Positions 1 to 7,311 of a stretch of 26,751 nt of DNA are shown piece by piece. Each line of letters starts with the position of its first letter. The first letter of the stretch is position 1. The notes under the pieces are model-generated. The model did no database searches. It had not been told where the DNA came from and saw only the letters and a list, made by a program, of their open reading frames with translations. Position numbers and translations under genes: made by a program. This DNA is from CAZAGD01 sp964484485 (lineage in GTDB: Bacteria > Desulfobacterota > SM23-61), in the NCBI GenBank assembly GCA_964484485.1, contig CAZAGD010000090.1, forward strand, positions 1 to 26,751. Reading direction: 5' to 3'.

Positions 1-861
1 CTCACCAAGCCTTTTTCTTTTCCCGAATTAATTCTAAGGGTGGAAAAAATCTTGAACAAAAGAGCTGCCCTCTCTGGACTTTATAAAGAAGTCGATCATC
101 TTCAACATAAGATTAGAAAAACAGAAGAGAATCTTCGGGAAATAGTACACGACCTTAAGAATCACATTAATTCCATGGGAATTTCTGCGAAATTATTGTT
201 GCGGGAACGCCCCCAGGAGGAGAAATTGAAATTCTTAAAAAATATATATGAAAGCAGTTGCCAACTAACCCGCTGGGTGGAAGATCTCCTCAAATTTTAT
301 GATATTCCTATTGCTGAAAGAAAAGAAGAAACAAGGGAAGTGGACCTTCCATCAATGATCCAGCAAGTTGTCGATTTATGGCAAGACACCGCCCGAGAAA
401 AGAAGATAGAAATTCTTCTCCAGTTTCCTCCTTCGATACCACTAATTCAATGTCACGAAGACTTATTACAAAGGGCCATTGATAACCTCATTTCCAACGC
501 CCTTAAATATACACCACCTGGGGGAAAAGTAGAAATATCTCTAGCTAATCACTTAAGGGGAAATAAAGGCGGGCTCGTAGAGCTGGTGGTTAAAGATTCA
601 GGAATTGGGATTGGCGCAGATGAGTTGGAAAAGATCTTTGAACCTTTTTATAGAGGAAAGAATGTTACCAGCGAAAAAGGAGTGGGATTGGGTCTCTCCT
701 TAGTTAAAAAAGTGGTAGACATACATGGGGGAAAAATCCTAGTCCAAAGTAAACTCAATAAGGGAAGCGTATTTTCCATCCTCTTACCTTTTAAACCTAA
801 TTGCAAAGTAGCCAAGATGCCCAGAAGGTTTGATTATTTAAATCAAAAAGGAAACCCGTAA
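1..861 (+). CDS. Receiver-histidine kinase hybrid, 5' end cut by window edge
   Basis: The reading frame is open from base 1. The first residues (LTKPFSFPELILRVEKIL) match the end of a response-regulator receiver domain, with the conserved Lys-Pro of beta5/alpha5. A start at GTG 40 would remove this and is therefore unlikely. A HisKA-like helix pair follows with the H-box 'IVHDLKNHINSM', so His is the probable phosphorylation site. Then comes a HATPase_c domain with N-box 'NLISNALKYTPPGG', G1 'KDSGIGIG', F-box 'IFEPFYRG' and G2 'GVGLGLSLVKKV'. No membrane segment is visible, so this is a soluble REC-HK protein that probably takes a phosphoryl signal from another kinase or senses in the cytoplasm. 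The stop overlaps the next start (TAATG). Target unknown; the STAS and MBL-fold genes that follow are the likely partners. Confidence 0.88.
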   Translation, partial: LTKPFSFPELILRVEKILNKRAALSGLYKEVDHLQHKIRKTEENLREIVHDLKNHINSMGISAKLLLRERPQEEKLKFLKNIYESSCQLTRWVEDLLKFYDIPIAERKEETREVDLPSMIQQVVDLWQDTAREKKIEILLQFPPSIPLIQCHEDLLQRAIDNLISNALKYTPPGGKVEISLANHLRGNKGGLVELVVKDSGIGIGADELEKIFEPFYRGKNVTSEKGVGLGLSLVKKVVDIHGGKILVQSKLNKGSVFSILLPFKPNCKVAKMPRRFDYLNQKGNP

Positions 862-1217
862 TGAACTATGAATTTTTTTATGAAGAGGATTTCTTGATCA
901 TCAGACTGGCGGGCCCTGCCAAAGTAAATGACCGGCTGTTCGTGGAAGATCACCTGGCTCCTTACCTTACGCAATCACGACCGAAGGTTATCATAGATTT
1001 GGCCAACCTGAATGGAAAAGGGGATGTTTTTATTGCAGGCGTTTTGAATACGATAAAGAAAAAGGTCCAGCTCTTGGGCGGAGAGGTTAAGCTCTGCTCT
1101 TTGAAGCCGGGGCTTTATCGTTATTTGCAGGATAATCGTTTGGACAAAATTTTTGATATTGGTCAATCGATAGGAGAAATGAAAGCAAAGTTTATGGAGA
1201 AAAGCGATGGGAGCTAA
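861..1217 (+). CDS. STAS-domain protein (anti-sigma factor antagonist-like)
   Basis: This 118-residue single-domain protein has the STAS pattern: an N-terminal beta hairpin, a 'VIIDLANLNG' strand, an amphipathic helix (IAGVLNTIKKKVQLLGG), the 'GEVKLCSL' strand and a final helix. In SpoIIAA-type antagonists the strand is followed by Asp-Ser-Ser-Gly with a phosphorylated Ser. Here that segment reads GDVFIAG, so the phosphoacceptor Ser is absent. The protein may be a constitutive binder, or may sense something without kinase switching. It overlaps the upstream kinase by one base and the next gene by 11, so translational coupling is expected. The family call is firm; the partner is not known. Confidence 0.8.
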   Translation: MNYEFFYEEDFLIIRLAGPAKVNDRLFVEDHLAPYLTQSRPKVIIDLANLNGKGDVFIAGVLNTIKKKVQLLGGEVKLCSLKPGLYRYLQDNRLDKIFDIGQSIGEMKAKFMEKSDGS

Positions 1218-1950
1218 AATAGAAGAAATCCAACAAGATATTTATCTTTTAAAAGGAGAAGGGAAAGGAAGTCACAATTATCTGATTCGGGCAGCCTATC
1301 GAAATGTTTTGATTGATTCAGGTTTGGATCAGAATTTTCTTTATCTCCAAGAGCAAATCCTCAGCTTGGGTCTGAAGATTAGGGACATCGACATAGTGAT
1401 TAACACTCATGAGCATTTAGATCACATTGGTTCTAATCGATATTTTCAAGAATCTTCTTTGATCGCTGCGCATCGCTTTGCAGCAACTAAAATTACTCTC
1501 GAAGACCATTATGTGACCCTTTATCGCTCTGGGGACCTGAATAAGGTCCCTCTCCGCATACACCTCTGGTTAGAAAATAGATTTCTTTTCGACCTTGGAA
1601 GTCATAATCTTGAAGTGATTCATACGCCGGGACATACATCAGGCTCTATTTGTATCTACGAGATGAAAACGAAGAGTCTTTTCTCAGGCGACACTGTCTT
1701 TGCTGGGGGCACCCTTTCTTACATCGCCGAATCTGGAAGTGTTGGTGATTACATCAATTCCATCACTCGTCTCGAAACTCTTAAGATATCAAAAATATTC
1801 CCAGGTCATGGGGATATTTCACGAAATCCTGAAGAAGATCTATCTCAGGCAATTCTCAACGCTAAAAAATTATTAAAAGGAGAGCATGTTGTTTCGGCCA
1901 GCCCTTACTACCCGGCCATTGCCACCTATGTCCATTTAAAGGATGGTTAA
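1207..1950 (+). CDS. MBL-fold metallo-hydrolase (glyoxalase II-like)
   Basis: A 247-residue metallo-beta-lactamase-fold protein. The dinuclear metal site is visible: THEHLDHIG (HxHxDH) near residue 72, the 'HTPGHTSGS' His near 140, 'FSGDTVF' Asp near 161 and the final 'FPGHGD' His near 200. This order is typical of glyoxalase II and related thioester or phosphodiester hydrolases. No signal peptide is seen. The ATG is preceded by GGAG at a suitable distance and overlaps the STAS gene by 11 bases. Substrate cannot be told from sequence. Being cotranscribed with a kinase and a STAS protein makes a role in a signalling unit possible, as does a general detoxification role. Confidence 0.85.
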   Translation: MGAKIEEIQQDIYLLKGEGKGSHNYLIRAAYRNVLIDSGLDQNFLYLQEQILSLGLKIRDIDIVINTHEHLDHIGSNRYFQESSLIAAHRFAATKITLEDHYVTLYRSGDLNKVPLRIHLWLENRFLFDLGSHNLEVIHTPGHTSGSICIYEMKTKSLFSGDTVFAGGTLSYIAESGSVGDYINSITRLETLKISKIFPGHGDISRNPEEDLSQAILNAKKLLKGEHVVSASPYYPAIATYVHLKDG

Positions 1951-1981
1951 AATAAGGCTGTTTACACTCTCGTGGCCGATA

Positions 1982-2034
1982 GCCGCGAAAAAATAGCCTG
2001 GCCCCACATTCTCAGTGGCCAGAGACTTTGCGGC
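1982..2034. other. Imperfect nested inverted repeat upstream of por operon
   Basis: An outer arm GCCGC at 1982-1986 pairs with GCGGC at 2030-2034, and an inner arm CTGGCC at 1998-2003 pairs with GGCCAG at 2017-2022. There is no T-run after it, only an AT-rich stretch (2035-2060), so it is a poor intrinsic terminator. It could be a 3' end-processing structure of the MBL-fold transcript or a regulatory site. The rest of 1951-2118 shows no gene. Confidence 0.4.
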
Positions 2035-2118
2035 AATATAAATATTTAATATTTAACAGGGCGCAGCCAGAGAAAGTAAAATGTTAATGGAATAACAAAA
2101 AACAATTTGAGTTTTGGT

Positions 2119-2147
2119 TTGACAAAATTGGTAGGGCTATCTAAAAT
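2119..2147 (+). promoter_or_regulatory. Sigma-70-type promoter of the por operon
   Basis: TTGACA at 2119-2124 matches the -35 consensus. A 17-base spacer leads to TAAAAT at 2142-2147 as -10. The predicted transcription start is near 2154-2156, about 25 bases before the porC start. A GGAAGGAG ribosome binding site at 2167-2174 precedes TTG 2181. Confidence 0.75.
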
Positions 2148-2180
2148 TGGCAAATAGATTTAGAATGGAAGGAGAAAAAA

Positions 2181-2738
2181 TTGATTGAAATAAGATGGCA
2201 TGCCCGCGGCGGACAAGGAGGATTTACGGCGGCAAGATTATTAGGCTTGGCGGCATCTGTATTTGGGGGCCATTATGCCCAGGCTTTTCCTTCTTTTGGT
2301 CCAGAGCGGAGGGGAGCTCCTGTACTTGGTTTTACCCGAATTGACCATAAACCAATCACCGATCATAGCCAAGTCTATAGTTGTGATTATGTGTTAGTCC
2401 TCGATGAAACTTTAATGGAAACAGTAGAGGTGACTAAGGGATTGAAGGATGGAGGCACTATTATAATTAATACCAAGAAGAGCCCGGCCGATTTTAAATT
2501 CTCCGGAAATTTTCGCGTCTTGACCATAGATGCTTCTAAGATTGCCCGCGAAGAATTAGGTTCCCCTATAGCCAACACCGCTATGTTAGGAGCCTTAGCC
2601 GCGGCCACTGATTTAGTTGACCTTAACTGCCTTCTGCAGGCTGTGGACAAGGGGATGCCCGCGGAGCTGCGCGAAAAAAACAAAAAAGTAATCGAGCGGA
2701 CCTACTATCTGATGCGGAAAGGGGAAAAGAATGGGTAA
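2181..2738 (+). CDS. porC: 2-oxoacid:ferredoxin oxidoreductase, gamma subunit
   Basis: This 185-residue protein is the gamma domain of pyruvate/2-ketoisovalerate:ferredoxin oxidoreductase. It opens with the family signature 'RWHARGGQGGFTAARLL' and continues with 'AFPSFGPERRGAPV'. The gamma subunit packs against the catalytic alpha/beta pair and is needed for CoA-dependent oxidative decarboxylation of 2-oxoacids (or the reverse carboxylation) in the cytoplasm. The start is TTG 2181, placed by the strong ribosome binding site just upstream. It overlaps porD by 8 bases. The gamma-delta-alpha-beta order is that of the four-subunit enzymes of archaea, Thermotoga and many anaerobic bacteria. Pyruvate is the likeliest substrate but 2-oxoisovalerate cannot be excluded. 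Confidence 0.9.
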   Translation: MIEIRWHARGGQGGFTAARLLGLAASVFGGHYAQAFPSFGPERRGAPVLGFTRIDHKPITDHSQVYSCDYVLVLDETLMETVEVTKGLKDGGTIIINTKKSPADFKFSGNFRVLTIDASKIAREELGSPIANTAMLGALAAATDLVDLNCLLQAVDKGMPAELREKNKKVIERTYYLMRKGEKNG

Positions 2739-3042
2739 ACCTAAAATTGTTAAATTTAAATTCCCAGAGTCGTTAGCAGAACTTCCTTTAGGACCGAGTG
2801 CCGAGGCCGGTATGCTCACTGAGCCCAATGCCGGTTGGCGAGTGCAAAGACCTGTGTTAGATCATACTAAATGTTCCCGTTGTTTGTTATGCTGGGTTTT
2901 GTGCCCGGAGGGAGTAATTGATAAAGAACAAGAAATTTTGGAAATAGATTTGAATTTTTGTAAGGGTTGCGGATTATGTGCCCAGGAATGCCCCAAAGGA
3001 GCGATCACTATGGTGCAGGAAGGTGAAGAAAATGAAACATGA
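2731..3042 (+). CDS. porD: 2-oxoacid:ferredoxin oxidoreductase, delta (2[4Fe-4S]) subunit
   Basis: A 103-residue ferredoxin-like subunit. Two complete cluster motifs are visible: 'CSRCLLCWVLCPEG' and 'CKGCGLCAQECPKG', each CxxCxxCxxxCP. The 'GWRVQRPVLDHTKC' run just before the first cluster is typical of PorD. It relays electrons from the TPP/cluster centre of PorB to free ferredoxin. It overlaps porC by 8 bases and porA by 11, indicating coupled translation of equal subunits. Confidence 0.92.
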   Translation: MGKPKIVKFKFPESLAELPLGPSAEAGMLTEPNAGWRVQRPVLDHTKCSRCLLCWVLCPEGVIDKEQEILEIDLNFCKGCGLCAQECPKGAITMVQEGEENET

Positions 3043-4234
3043 TTTGGCGGCTGGGGAATTAGATTTTTTAAACGGCGATGAAGCGGTAGCTTTCGGGGCC
3101 AAGCTTTGCCGGCCCCAGGTTATCCCTGTTTACCCGATTACTCCCCAAACTTTAGTAGTAGAAAAAATTGCCGAATTTGTGGCGCATAAAATAATGACCT
3201 GTGAATACATCCATGTGGAAAGCGAGCACAGCGCCATGTGCGCCGCTATGGGGGCATCTATGGTCGGAGCTCGCGTCTTTACCGCTACTTCTTCCCAAGG
3301 CCTGGCATACATGCATGAAATGTTGCATTATGTGAGCGGCAGTAGATTTCCCGTGGTGATGATGAATGCCAATCGCACGCTGGCCGCTCCCTGGAATATT
3401 TTTGCTGACCAGCGAGATTCCATAGCGCAGCGCGATACCGGATGGATACAAGTTTATGTAGAAAATGGCCAAGAAGCTTTAGATATGATCATCCAAGCTT
3501 ATGCTATTGCCGAAGATGAACGCGTTTATACTCCGGTCATGGTTAACTTGGACGGCTACGTGGTTACGCATACTTATGAGCTTGTACATATTCCTGATCA
3601 AGCCTTAGTGGATGAATTTCTGCCCCCTTTCCGCTCCCAAAATGCTATTGACTTTGCCCATCCGCGAAGTTTTTGTATTACCGCACCCACAGATTGGAAC
3701 ATGGAATTTCGCTTGCAGCAGCAACAGGCTATGGAAAGATCTAAACAAGTGATTGCCGAAGTGGATAAGAAATTTGGCGCTAAATTCGGCCGATATTATG
3801 GCGGCTTGGTTGAAGAATATAAAGTGGCGGATGCTGAAGTGGTCTTAATCGCCATGGGCAGCGTGATCGGTACGGCCCGCCTTGTTATCGATCAATGGCG
3901 TAACCGGGGCCAAAAAGTTGGCTTAGTTAAATTAAGGTTTCTCCGGCCATTTCCTAAAGAATATTTCCAAGAATTGAGCGGCCGAGTAAAGGCCATAGGC
4001 ATAATCGATCGCGATATATCTTTTGGTTATGAAGGAGCTTTAGCTTCGGAGATCAAATCAGCCCTGGCCAGCACCGGAAAATGTCCGCCCGTGATAAATT
4101 TTATTGCCGGTATTGCCGGCCGAGATATTACCAAAGAACATATTGCGGAGATGTTAGCTAAACTTTTTGATCGGCGTGCCGGAAAAGCGGAGAAAGATTT
4201 ACAATTTATTGGTTTGAGGTGGCCTAATGGTTAA
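3032..4234 (+). CDS. porA: 2-oxoacid:ferredoxin oxidoreductase, alpha subunit
   Basis: The 400-residue alpha subunit. The 'VYPITPQT' segment and 'YIHVESEHSAMCAAMGASM' carry the TPP-pyrimidine-binding Glu. 'TSSQGLAYMHEMLHYVSG' and 'RTLAAPWNIFADQRDS' are family hallmarks, and a C-terminal transketolase-like domain II follows (about 250-380). The ATG at 3032 is preferred over an upstream in-frame ATG at 2978: it has AGGTGAAG just upstream and gives the usual N-terminus, while the longer version would read 54 bases back into porD. It forms the catalytic site with PorB. Length and motifs are complete and the gene appears functional. Confidence 0.92.
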   Translation: MKHDLAAGELDFLNGDEAVAFGAKLCRPQVIPVYPITPQTLVVEKIAEFVAHKIMTCEYIHVESEHSAMCAAMGASMVGARVFTATSSQGLAYMHEMLHYVSGSRFPVVMMNANRTLAAPWNIFADQRDSIAQRDTGWIQVYVENGQEALDMIIQAYAIAEDERVYTPVMVNLDGYVVTHTYELVHIPDQALVDEFLPPFRSQNAIDFAHPRSFCITAPTDWNMEFRLQQQQAMERSKQVIAEVDKKFGAKFGRYYGGLVEEYKVADAEVVLIAMGSVIGTARLVIDQWRNRGQKVGLVKLRFLRPFPKEYFQELSGRVKAIGIIDRDISFGYEGALASEIKSALASTGKCPPVINFIAGIAGRDITKEHIAEMLAKLFDRRAGKAEKDLQFIGLRWPNG

Positions 4235-5111
4235 AGTAAAAGAGCTTCCCGATCGAGAATTCCTTTATGGGCATAAAGCCTGCCCTGGATGCGGCTTGGG
4301 AACTATCGGCAGATTGGCTTTGAAAATCCTGGGAGAGAAAACTATTGTCGCTCTGCCAGCCAGTTGTATGTCTACCGTAACTACCCAATATCCGCAGATG
4401 AATTATACGGTTCCCTCATTCACTATGGCTTTTGCCGGTACGGGTGCAGTTCTAAGTGGCCTGTCCGCTGGCTTAAAAGCCCAAGGAATTACCGATGCTT
4501 ATGTCTTAGGGATCGCTGGCGATGGAGGAACAGCAGACATAGGATTACAGGCCCTCTCTGGGGCAGTAGAACGAGGGGATGATTTTATCTATATTTGCTA
4601 TGATAATGAAGCTTATATGAACACAGGCGTTCAGCGCAGCAGTTTAACTCCATTGGGCGCATCTACGACTAATTCTCCTGCTGGTCCAGCCTCATGGGGA
4701 GAAAGCCGGCCCAAAAAGAATTTGTTTGAAATAATGATCGCCCATCGTATTCCTTACGCGGCTACTGCTAGCTCCGCTTATCCCTTTGACTTCATGAATA
4801 AGATGGCCAAAACGAAGATTATTAAAGGCCCCAAATTCATTCAGGTGATGTGCCCCTGTCCCACTGGTTGGGGGTTCGCTTCTCATCTTACCGTGGAGAT
4901 AGGTAAATTAGCCGTGGAAACTGGCCTTTGGTATTTAGCCGAATATGAAAACGGAAAAGTAAAGATGAATTTGGTTCCTAAGACTTTTAAACCCGTAGAG
5001 GATTATTTAAAAAAACAAAGAAGGTTTCGGCATTTAACCGAGGAACAAATTAAGTTAATTCAGGAGCACCGCGATAAAGAATGGCAAACGATCCGCGAAA
5101 GATGGCTTTAA
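4227..5111 (+). CDS. porB: 2-oxoacid:ferredoxin oxidoreductase, beta (TPP) subunit
   Basis: A 294-residue beta subunit carrying TPP and a [4Fe-4S] cluster. 'ACPGCGLGTIGRL' near residue 18 supplies two cluster cysteines, and further cysteines lie at 'PASCMSTVT' and 'VMCPCPTGW'. The TPP motif is complete: 'GDGGTADIG' followed about 30 residues on by 'YDNEAYMNTG'. Threonine/Ser-rich 'SSLTPLGASTTNSPAG' after it is usual for the family. It overlaps porA by 8 bases and is the last gene of the operon; the convergent glycosylase gene ends 8 bases downstream. Confidence 0.93.
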   Translation: MVKVKELPDREFLYGHKACPGCGLGTIGRLALKILGEKTIVALPASCMSTVTTQYPQMNYTVPSFTMAFAGTGAVLSGLSAGLKAQGITDAYVLGIAGDGGTADIGLQALSGAVERGDDFIYICYDNEAYMNTGVQRSSLTPLGASTTNSPAGPASWGESRPKKNLFEIMIAHRIPYAATASSAYPFDFMNKMAKTKIIKGPKFIQVMCPCPTGWGFASHLTVEIGKLAVETGLWYLAEYENGKVKMNLVPKTFKPVEDYLKKQRRFRHLTEEQIKLIQEHRDKEWQTIRERWL

Positions 5112-5118
5112 AAGAAAT

Positions 5119-6093
5119 TTACTTATCTCCCAGGAGAAAATTTATTCCTTTCTCTTCCAGACCTTTGAGTAAAAGTAGAAAATAAACGAGGCCCCCAAAG
5201 GGGTGCCATTTCTTTAAAATATTCATAACTCCTTCATAATCCAAGGATTCTTTAATCCCTAACCAACTCATCAGTTTACTGCGTATACCCAAGTCGTCTC
5301 CCGGGAAAATATGTATCCGGCCTAAACCGCGCAACAGCACATACTCTGCTGTCCAGCGACCCACTCCGCGCAGTTCCTGAAGTTTTTTTAAAGCTTCTTC
5401 ATCGGAATAAGAATTAAATTTTTCTAAATCCAGCCCCTGCTTTACCATTTCGGCCAATTCGATTAAAGCGCGCGCTTTTTGTTGACTGAAACCCAAAGCA
5501 CGCAAATCCTCGATCGTTAGAGAAGCCAAATCATGGGCGCGAGGGAAACTGCGTGGACCATGTTCATTAAGGCATGCGCCCCATTTGGCTACAAACTTTC
5601 CCAAAAGACTTATCCCCGCATCAAGCGTGAACTGTTGACAGGTAATGGCGTTAACTAAGGCCTCAAATACTGAAGGATAACGAGTGGGTTTAAAACCCCA
5701 GAATTTTATCACCAGAGCCCTGAGGAAGGGATCGTTTTGAGCCATTTTATAAAATTTTGATAAATCAACTTCCAGACCGAAAATTTGCTTTAAAGAAGAT
5801 TTAAGAGAAGTGATCATTGCGAAGTTAATTTTGCGGGCCAACGCTGATACTTTGAGCTTTGGTTTATTAATCGAACCTTCTTGGCTTACGGAAACTTCCA
5901 ACGGTTGGCTATCAAGGAAAAGCAAGCGCCGATAGACTTTTCCATCCCATAGGTCCCAGGAATTATGCGGGCGCCGGCGTAAAATCCAGACCGTTAAATT
6001 TAGCGAAAAGGGAGGAAGAGGAGTTAAAGAGAACTCTACTCTTTCTCCCTCATCCTGATCTTTCCCCCATGAGACTGTGTCGAAATTCGACAT
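5119..6093 (-). CDS. AlkA-like DNA-3-methyladenine glycosylase II (HhH-GPD)
   Basis: This is a base-excision repair glycosylase of the AlkA/HhH-GPD family. Visible parts are an N-terminal AlkA-like beta domain ('PFSLNLTVWILRRRP'), the 'NAITCQQFTLDAGISLL' helix, the helix-hairpin-helix 'ELRGVGRWTAEYVLLRGLG' and the catalytic Asp region 'IFPGDDLGIRS'. The open frame extends to a TTG at 6168, but everything upstream of about 6061 is repeat copy A. ATG 6093 also lies in the repeat, and neither start has a convincing ribosome binding site. No alternative start exists between the repeat and the conserved domain. The first ~11 residues (or ~36 from 6168) are therefore repeat-derived. The enzyme body is intact; expression level and real start are uncertain. 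Confidence 0.8.
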   Translation of the reverse strand: MSNFDTVSWGKDQDEGERVEFSLTPLPPFSLNLTVWILRRRPHNSWDLWDGKVYRRLLFLDSQPLEVSVSQEGSINKPKLKVSALARKINFAMITSLKSSLKQIFGLEVDLSKFYKMAQNDPFLRALVIKFWGFKPTRYPSVFEALVNAITCQQFTLDAGISLLGKFVAKWGACLNEHGPRSFPRAHDLASLTIEDLRALGFSQQKARALIELAEMVKQGLDLEKFNSYSDEEALKKLQELRGVGRWTAEYVLLRGLGRIHIFPGDDLGIRSKLMSWLGIKESLDYEGVMNILKKWHPFGGLVYFLLLLKGLEEKGINFLLGDK

Positions 6094-6223
6094 AAGAAAT
6101 GAAACCAAATGCGGCAAGGGACAAGCCCTTGCCCTACGTTTAAGATTCTTTAATTTCTCGTAGGGCAAGCCCTTGGGGCTTGCCGAACCACGCCTTAAGA
6201 TGTCGTTTATTTTATGCTCCCAT
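6050..6223 (+). repeat. Dispersed repeat, copy A (short form)
   Basis: The right end (ATGTCGTTTATTTTATGCTCCCAT, ending 6223) is nearly identical to that of copy C (17857) and matches D (23567) and inverted B (6597). The left part holds the palindrome TGTCGAAATTCGACA (6077-6091). The centre holds two long inverted arms around 6112-6185 built from 'AAGGGACAAGCCCTTGCCC' and its near complement. Homology to C is clear from about 6061; the left limit is approximate. There is no ORF of its own, and it overlaps the 5' end of the glycosylase gene. Confidence 0.85.
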
Positions 6224-6252
6224 TCCTACAATTAAGTAAGAGGGAAAATGGC

Positions 6253-6462
6253 TTACAAATCAGGATAAATGTCGCGAAACAATGCTTGTAGACCTTTTTC
6301 TTTTATCCTGGCTTTGACTAGTTTTTCTCTTTCTTCAATGGTCAGTATCTTTTTCGGAGGAGCAGGCTTAGATTCAAAAAGGTTTGCTATTTTGTCAATG
6401 GCTTGGGAGGCGTTATCAATTTTCTTGGTCGCCTTCTCAATCTCGGAAAAAATTTTAAACAT
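6253..6462 (-). CDS. Small hypothetical protein (69 aa), helical/coiled-coil
   Basis: Not recognised. It is a 69-residue charged protein with a heptad-like N-terminal helix ('IFSEIEKATKKIDNASQAID') and a Lys/Glu-rich C-terminal half ending in 'LFRDIYPDL'. The ATG at 6462 is preceded by an excellent ribosome binding site, AAGGAGGAGGT, which is the main reason to accept the gene. It lies between repeat copies A and B. A possible 41-residue membrane peptide ends within its ribosome binding site. An opposing frame on the plus strand (6269-6502) has no comparable start and is taken as a shadow. Confidence 0.6.
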   Translation of the reverse strand: MFKIFSEIEKATKKIDNASQAIDKIANLFESKPAPPKKILTIEEREKLVKARIKEKGLQALFRDIYPDL

Positions 6463-6472
6463 TACCTCCTCC

Positions 6473-6598
6473 TTAATTCTCCCTAGTTACTTCCGCGACT
6501 AAAAATATAGCATAGAAAATTAATATCCCGCAATTTAATAAAATTCCCATCCTTCTCTTATGTCGAAAAAAACCAAGGGAAGATTTAAAGTTATTCAT
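6473..6598 (-). CDS. Possible 41-aa single-span membrane peptide
   Basis: A short frame from ATG 6598 to TAA 6473 encodes a basic N-terminus (HKRR) followed by one hydrophobic stretch 'ILLNCGILIFYAIFLVAEV'. Its stop codon overlaps the strong ribosome binding site of the 69-residue gene, which would suit coupled translation. The ATG coincides with the end of repeat copy B; an internal ATG at 6550 gives 25 residues. Against this, the AT-rich core also reads as a promoter-like TTGCGG-N18-TATATT, so the hydrophobic residues may be a by-product of a promoter. Confidence 0.3.
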   Translation of the reverse strand: MNNFKSSLGFFRHKRRMGILLNCGILIFYAIFLVAEVTREN

Positions 6599-6897
6599 GG
6601 GAGCATAAAATAAATGACATCTTGACGCGGGTTTAGCGCTTGCTAAATATAATGCATAGCGCAAGAGTTTAACGCCCCCCAACCCCCTCTTAAGGTAAGA
6701 GGGGGAGAGGGGGAGTTATGAAATTATGAAATGGACAATAGACCAGATTTGGAGGGCAAGGTTTTATCCCTTACCTCATTTGATTTGAGTTCTTATTTCG
6801 AATGGCCAGACAGTCTCATTCGGGGAAGTCGATAAGACCATCCCATGGAGGAAGGTGGGAGTGATAACTGTAAATATTTAATTGCTCTGAGTAATAA
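6597..6897 (-). repeat. Dispersed repeat, copy B (long form, inverted)
   Basis: About 301 bases, nearly the reverse complement of copy D (23262-23567), from ATGGGAGCATAAAATAAATG at 6597 to GAGTAATAA at 6889-6897. Shared inner blocks include the C/G-rich segment around 6676-6716 (AACGCCCCCCAACCCCCTC and the A/G-rich run after it) and the 'CCATCCCATGGAGGAAGGTG' block near 6839-6857. No transposase or ORF is present. The tail is also shared with the shorter copies A and C. Confidence 0.9.
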
Positions 6898-6984
6898 TTT
6901 AGGCCGAGCCAGAAAAGCAGTCTCTAAGAATAAGGTAAGGCCGATTTAGACCAAGGTGGGCTTTTTTAAAAAAACCACTGGAGC

Positions 6985-7197
6985 TTAGGAGATAAAAGGC
7001 CATTCCAGCAGGAAAATCCAAGGTCCGCTGAGGAAGAAGCCTATACCTTCGAGGATTAGCCAATTTGCCCGGATAATGCTAATAGTGAGTTCGTTGCCCA
7101 AAAATGTGCGGAGTAACTCCCGCAACGGAATGACCTGTACGACAATTCAACTCAACCCCATTATCAGCAACAAGTTTTTAAGAAATGTAATAATCAT
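6985..7197 (-). pseudogene. Remnant of polytopic membrane protein, spermidine-synthase-like N-terminus
   Basis: On the minus strand, ATG 7197 opens a frame reading IITFLKNLLLIMGLS, then a TGA stop at 7147-7149, then IVVQVIPLRELL, FLGNELTISIIRANWLI and LEGIGFFLSG before a TAA at 6985. The pattern 'hydrophobic helix - LLREL - GNEL - IxxxANWLxLEAxGS' resembles the first two membrane helices of bacterial fused MFS/spermidine-synthase-like proteins. Beyond 6985 no frame continues, and repeat B begins 88 bases further on. This suggests a gene decayed by a nonsense change and 3' loss. The family assignment is from memory of the pattern and is tentative. I see nothing recognisable in 6898-6984 or 7198-7311. 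Confidence 0.42.
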
Positions 7198-7311
7198 GAT
7201 TCATTTAGATTTTCCTGGATTCTTACTTTCATAGGAAGAACGTAAGGGTATTTCGCCATTTTTCTTATTTTAATTAAATAATTGCGGCAAGGGAATTAGA
7301 TTTTTAAGGGA

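Noticed and set aside
2387..2683. Long open frame on the minus strand inside porC
   Set aside because: Shadow of a clearly coding gene; no ribosome binding site and no recognisable protein.
6050..6223. Repeat copies as a CRISPR array
   Set aside because: The copies are single, long and scattered over 17 kb with no regular spacers.
6898..7010. Riboswitch or small RNA in the repeat B / kinase gap
   Set aside because: No known riboswitch core was recognised. The adjoining segment reads better as a decayed membrane-protein gene on the minus strand.
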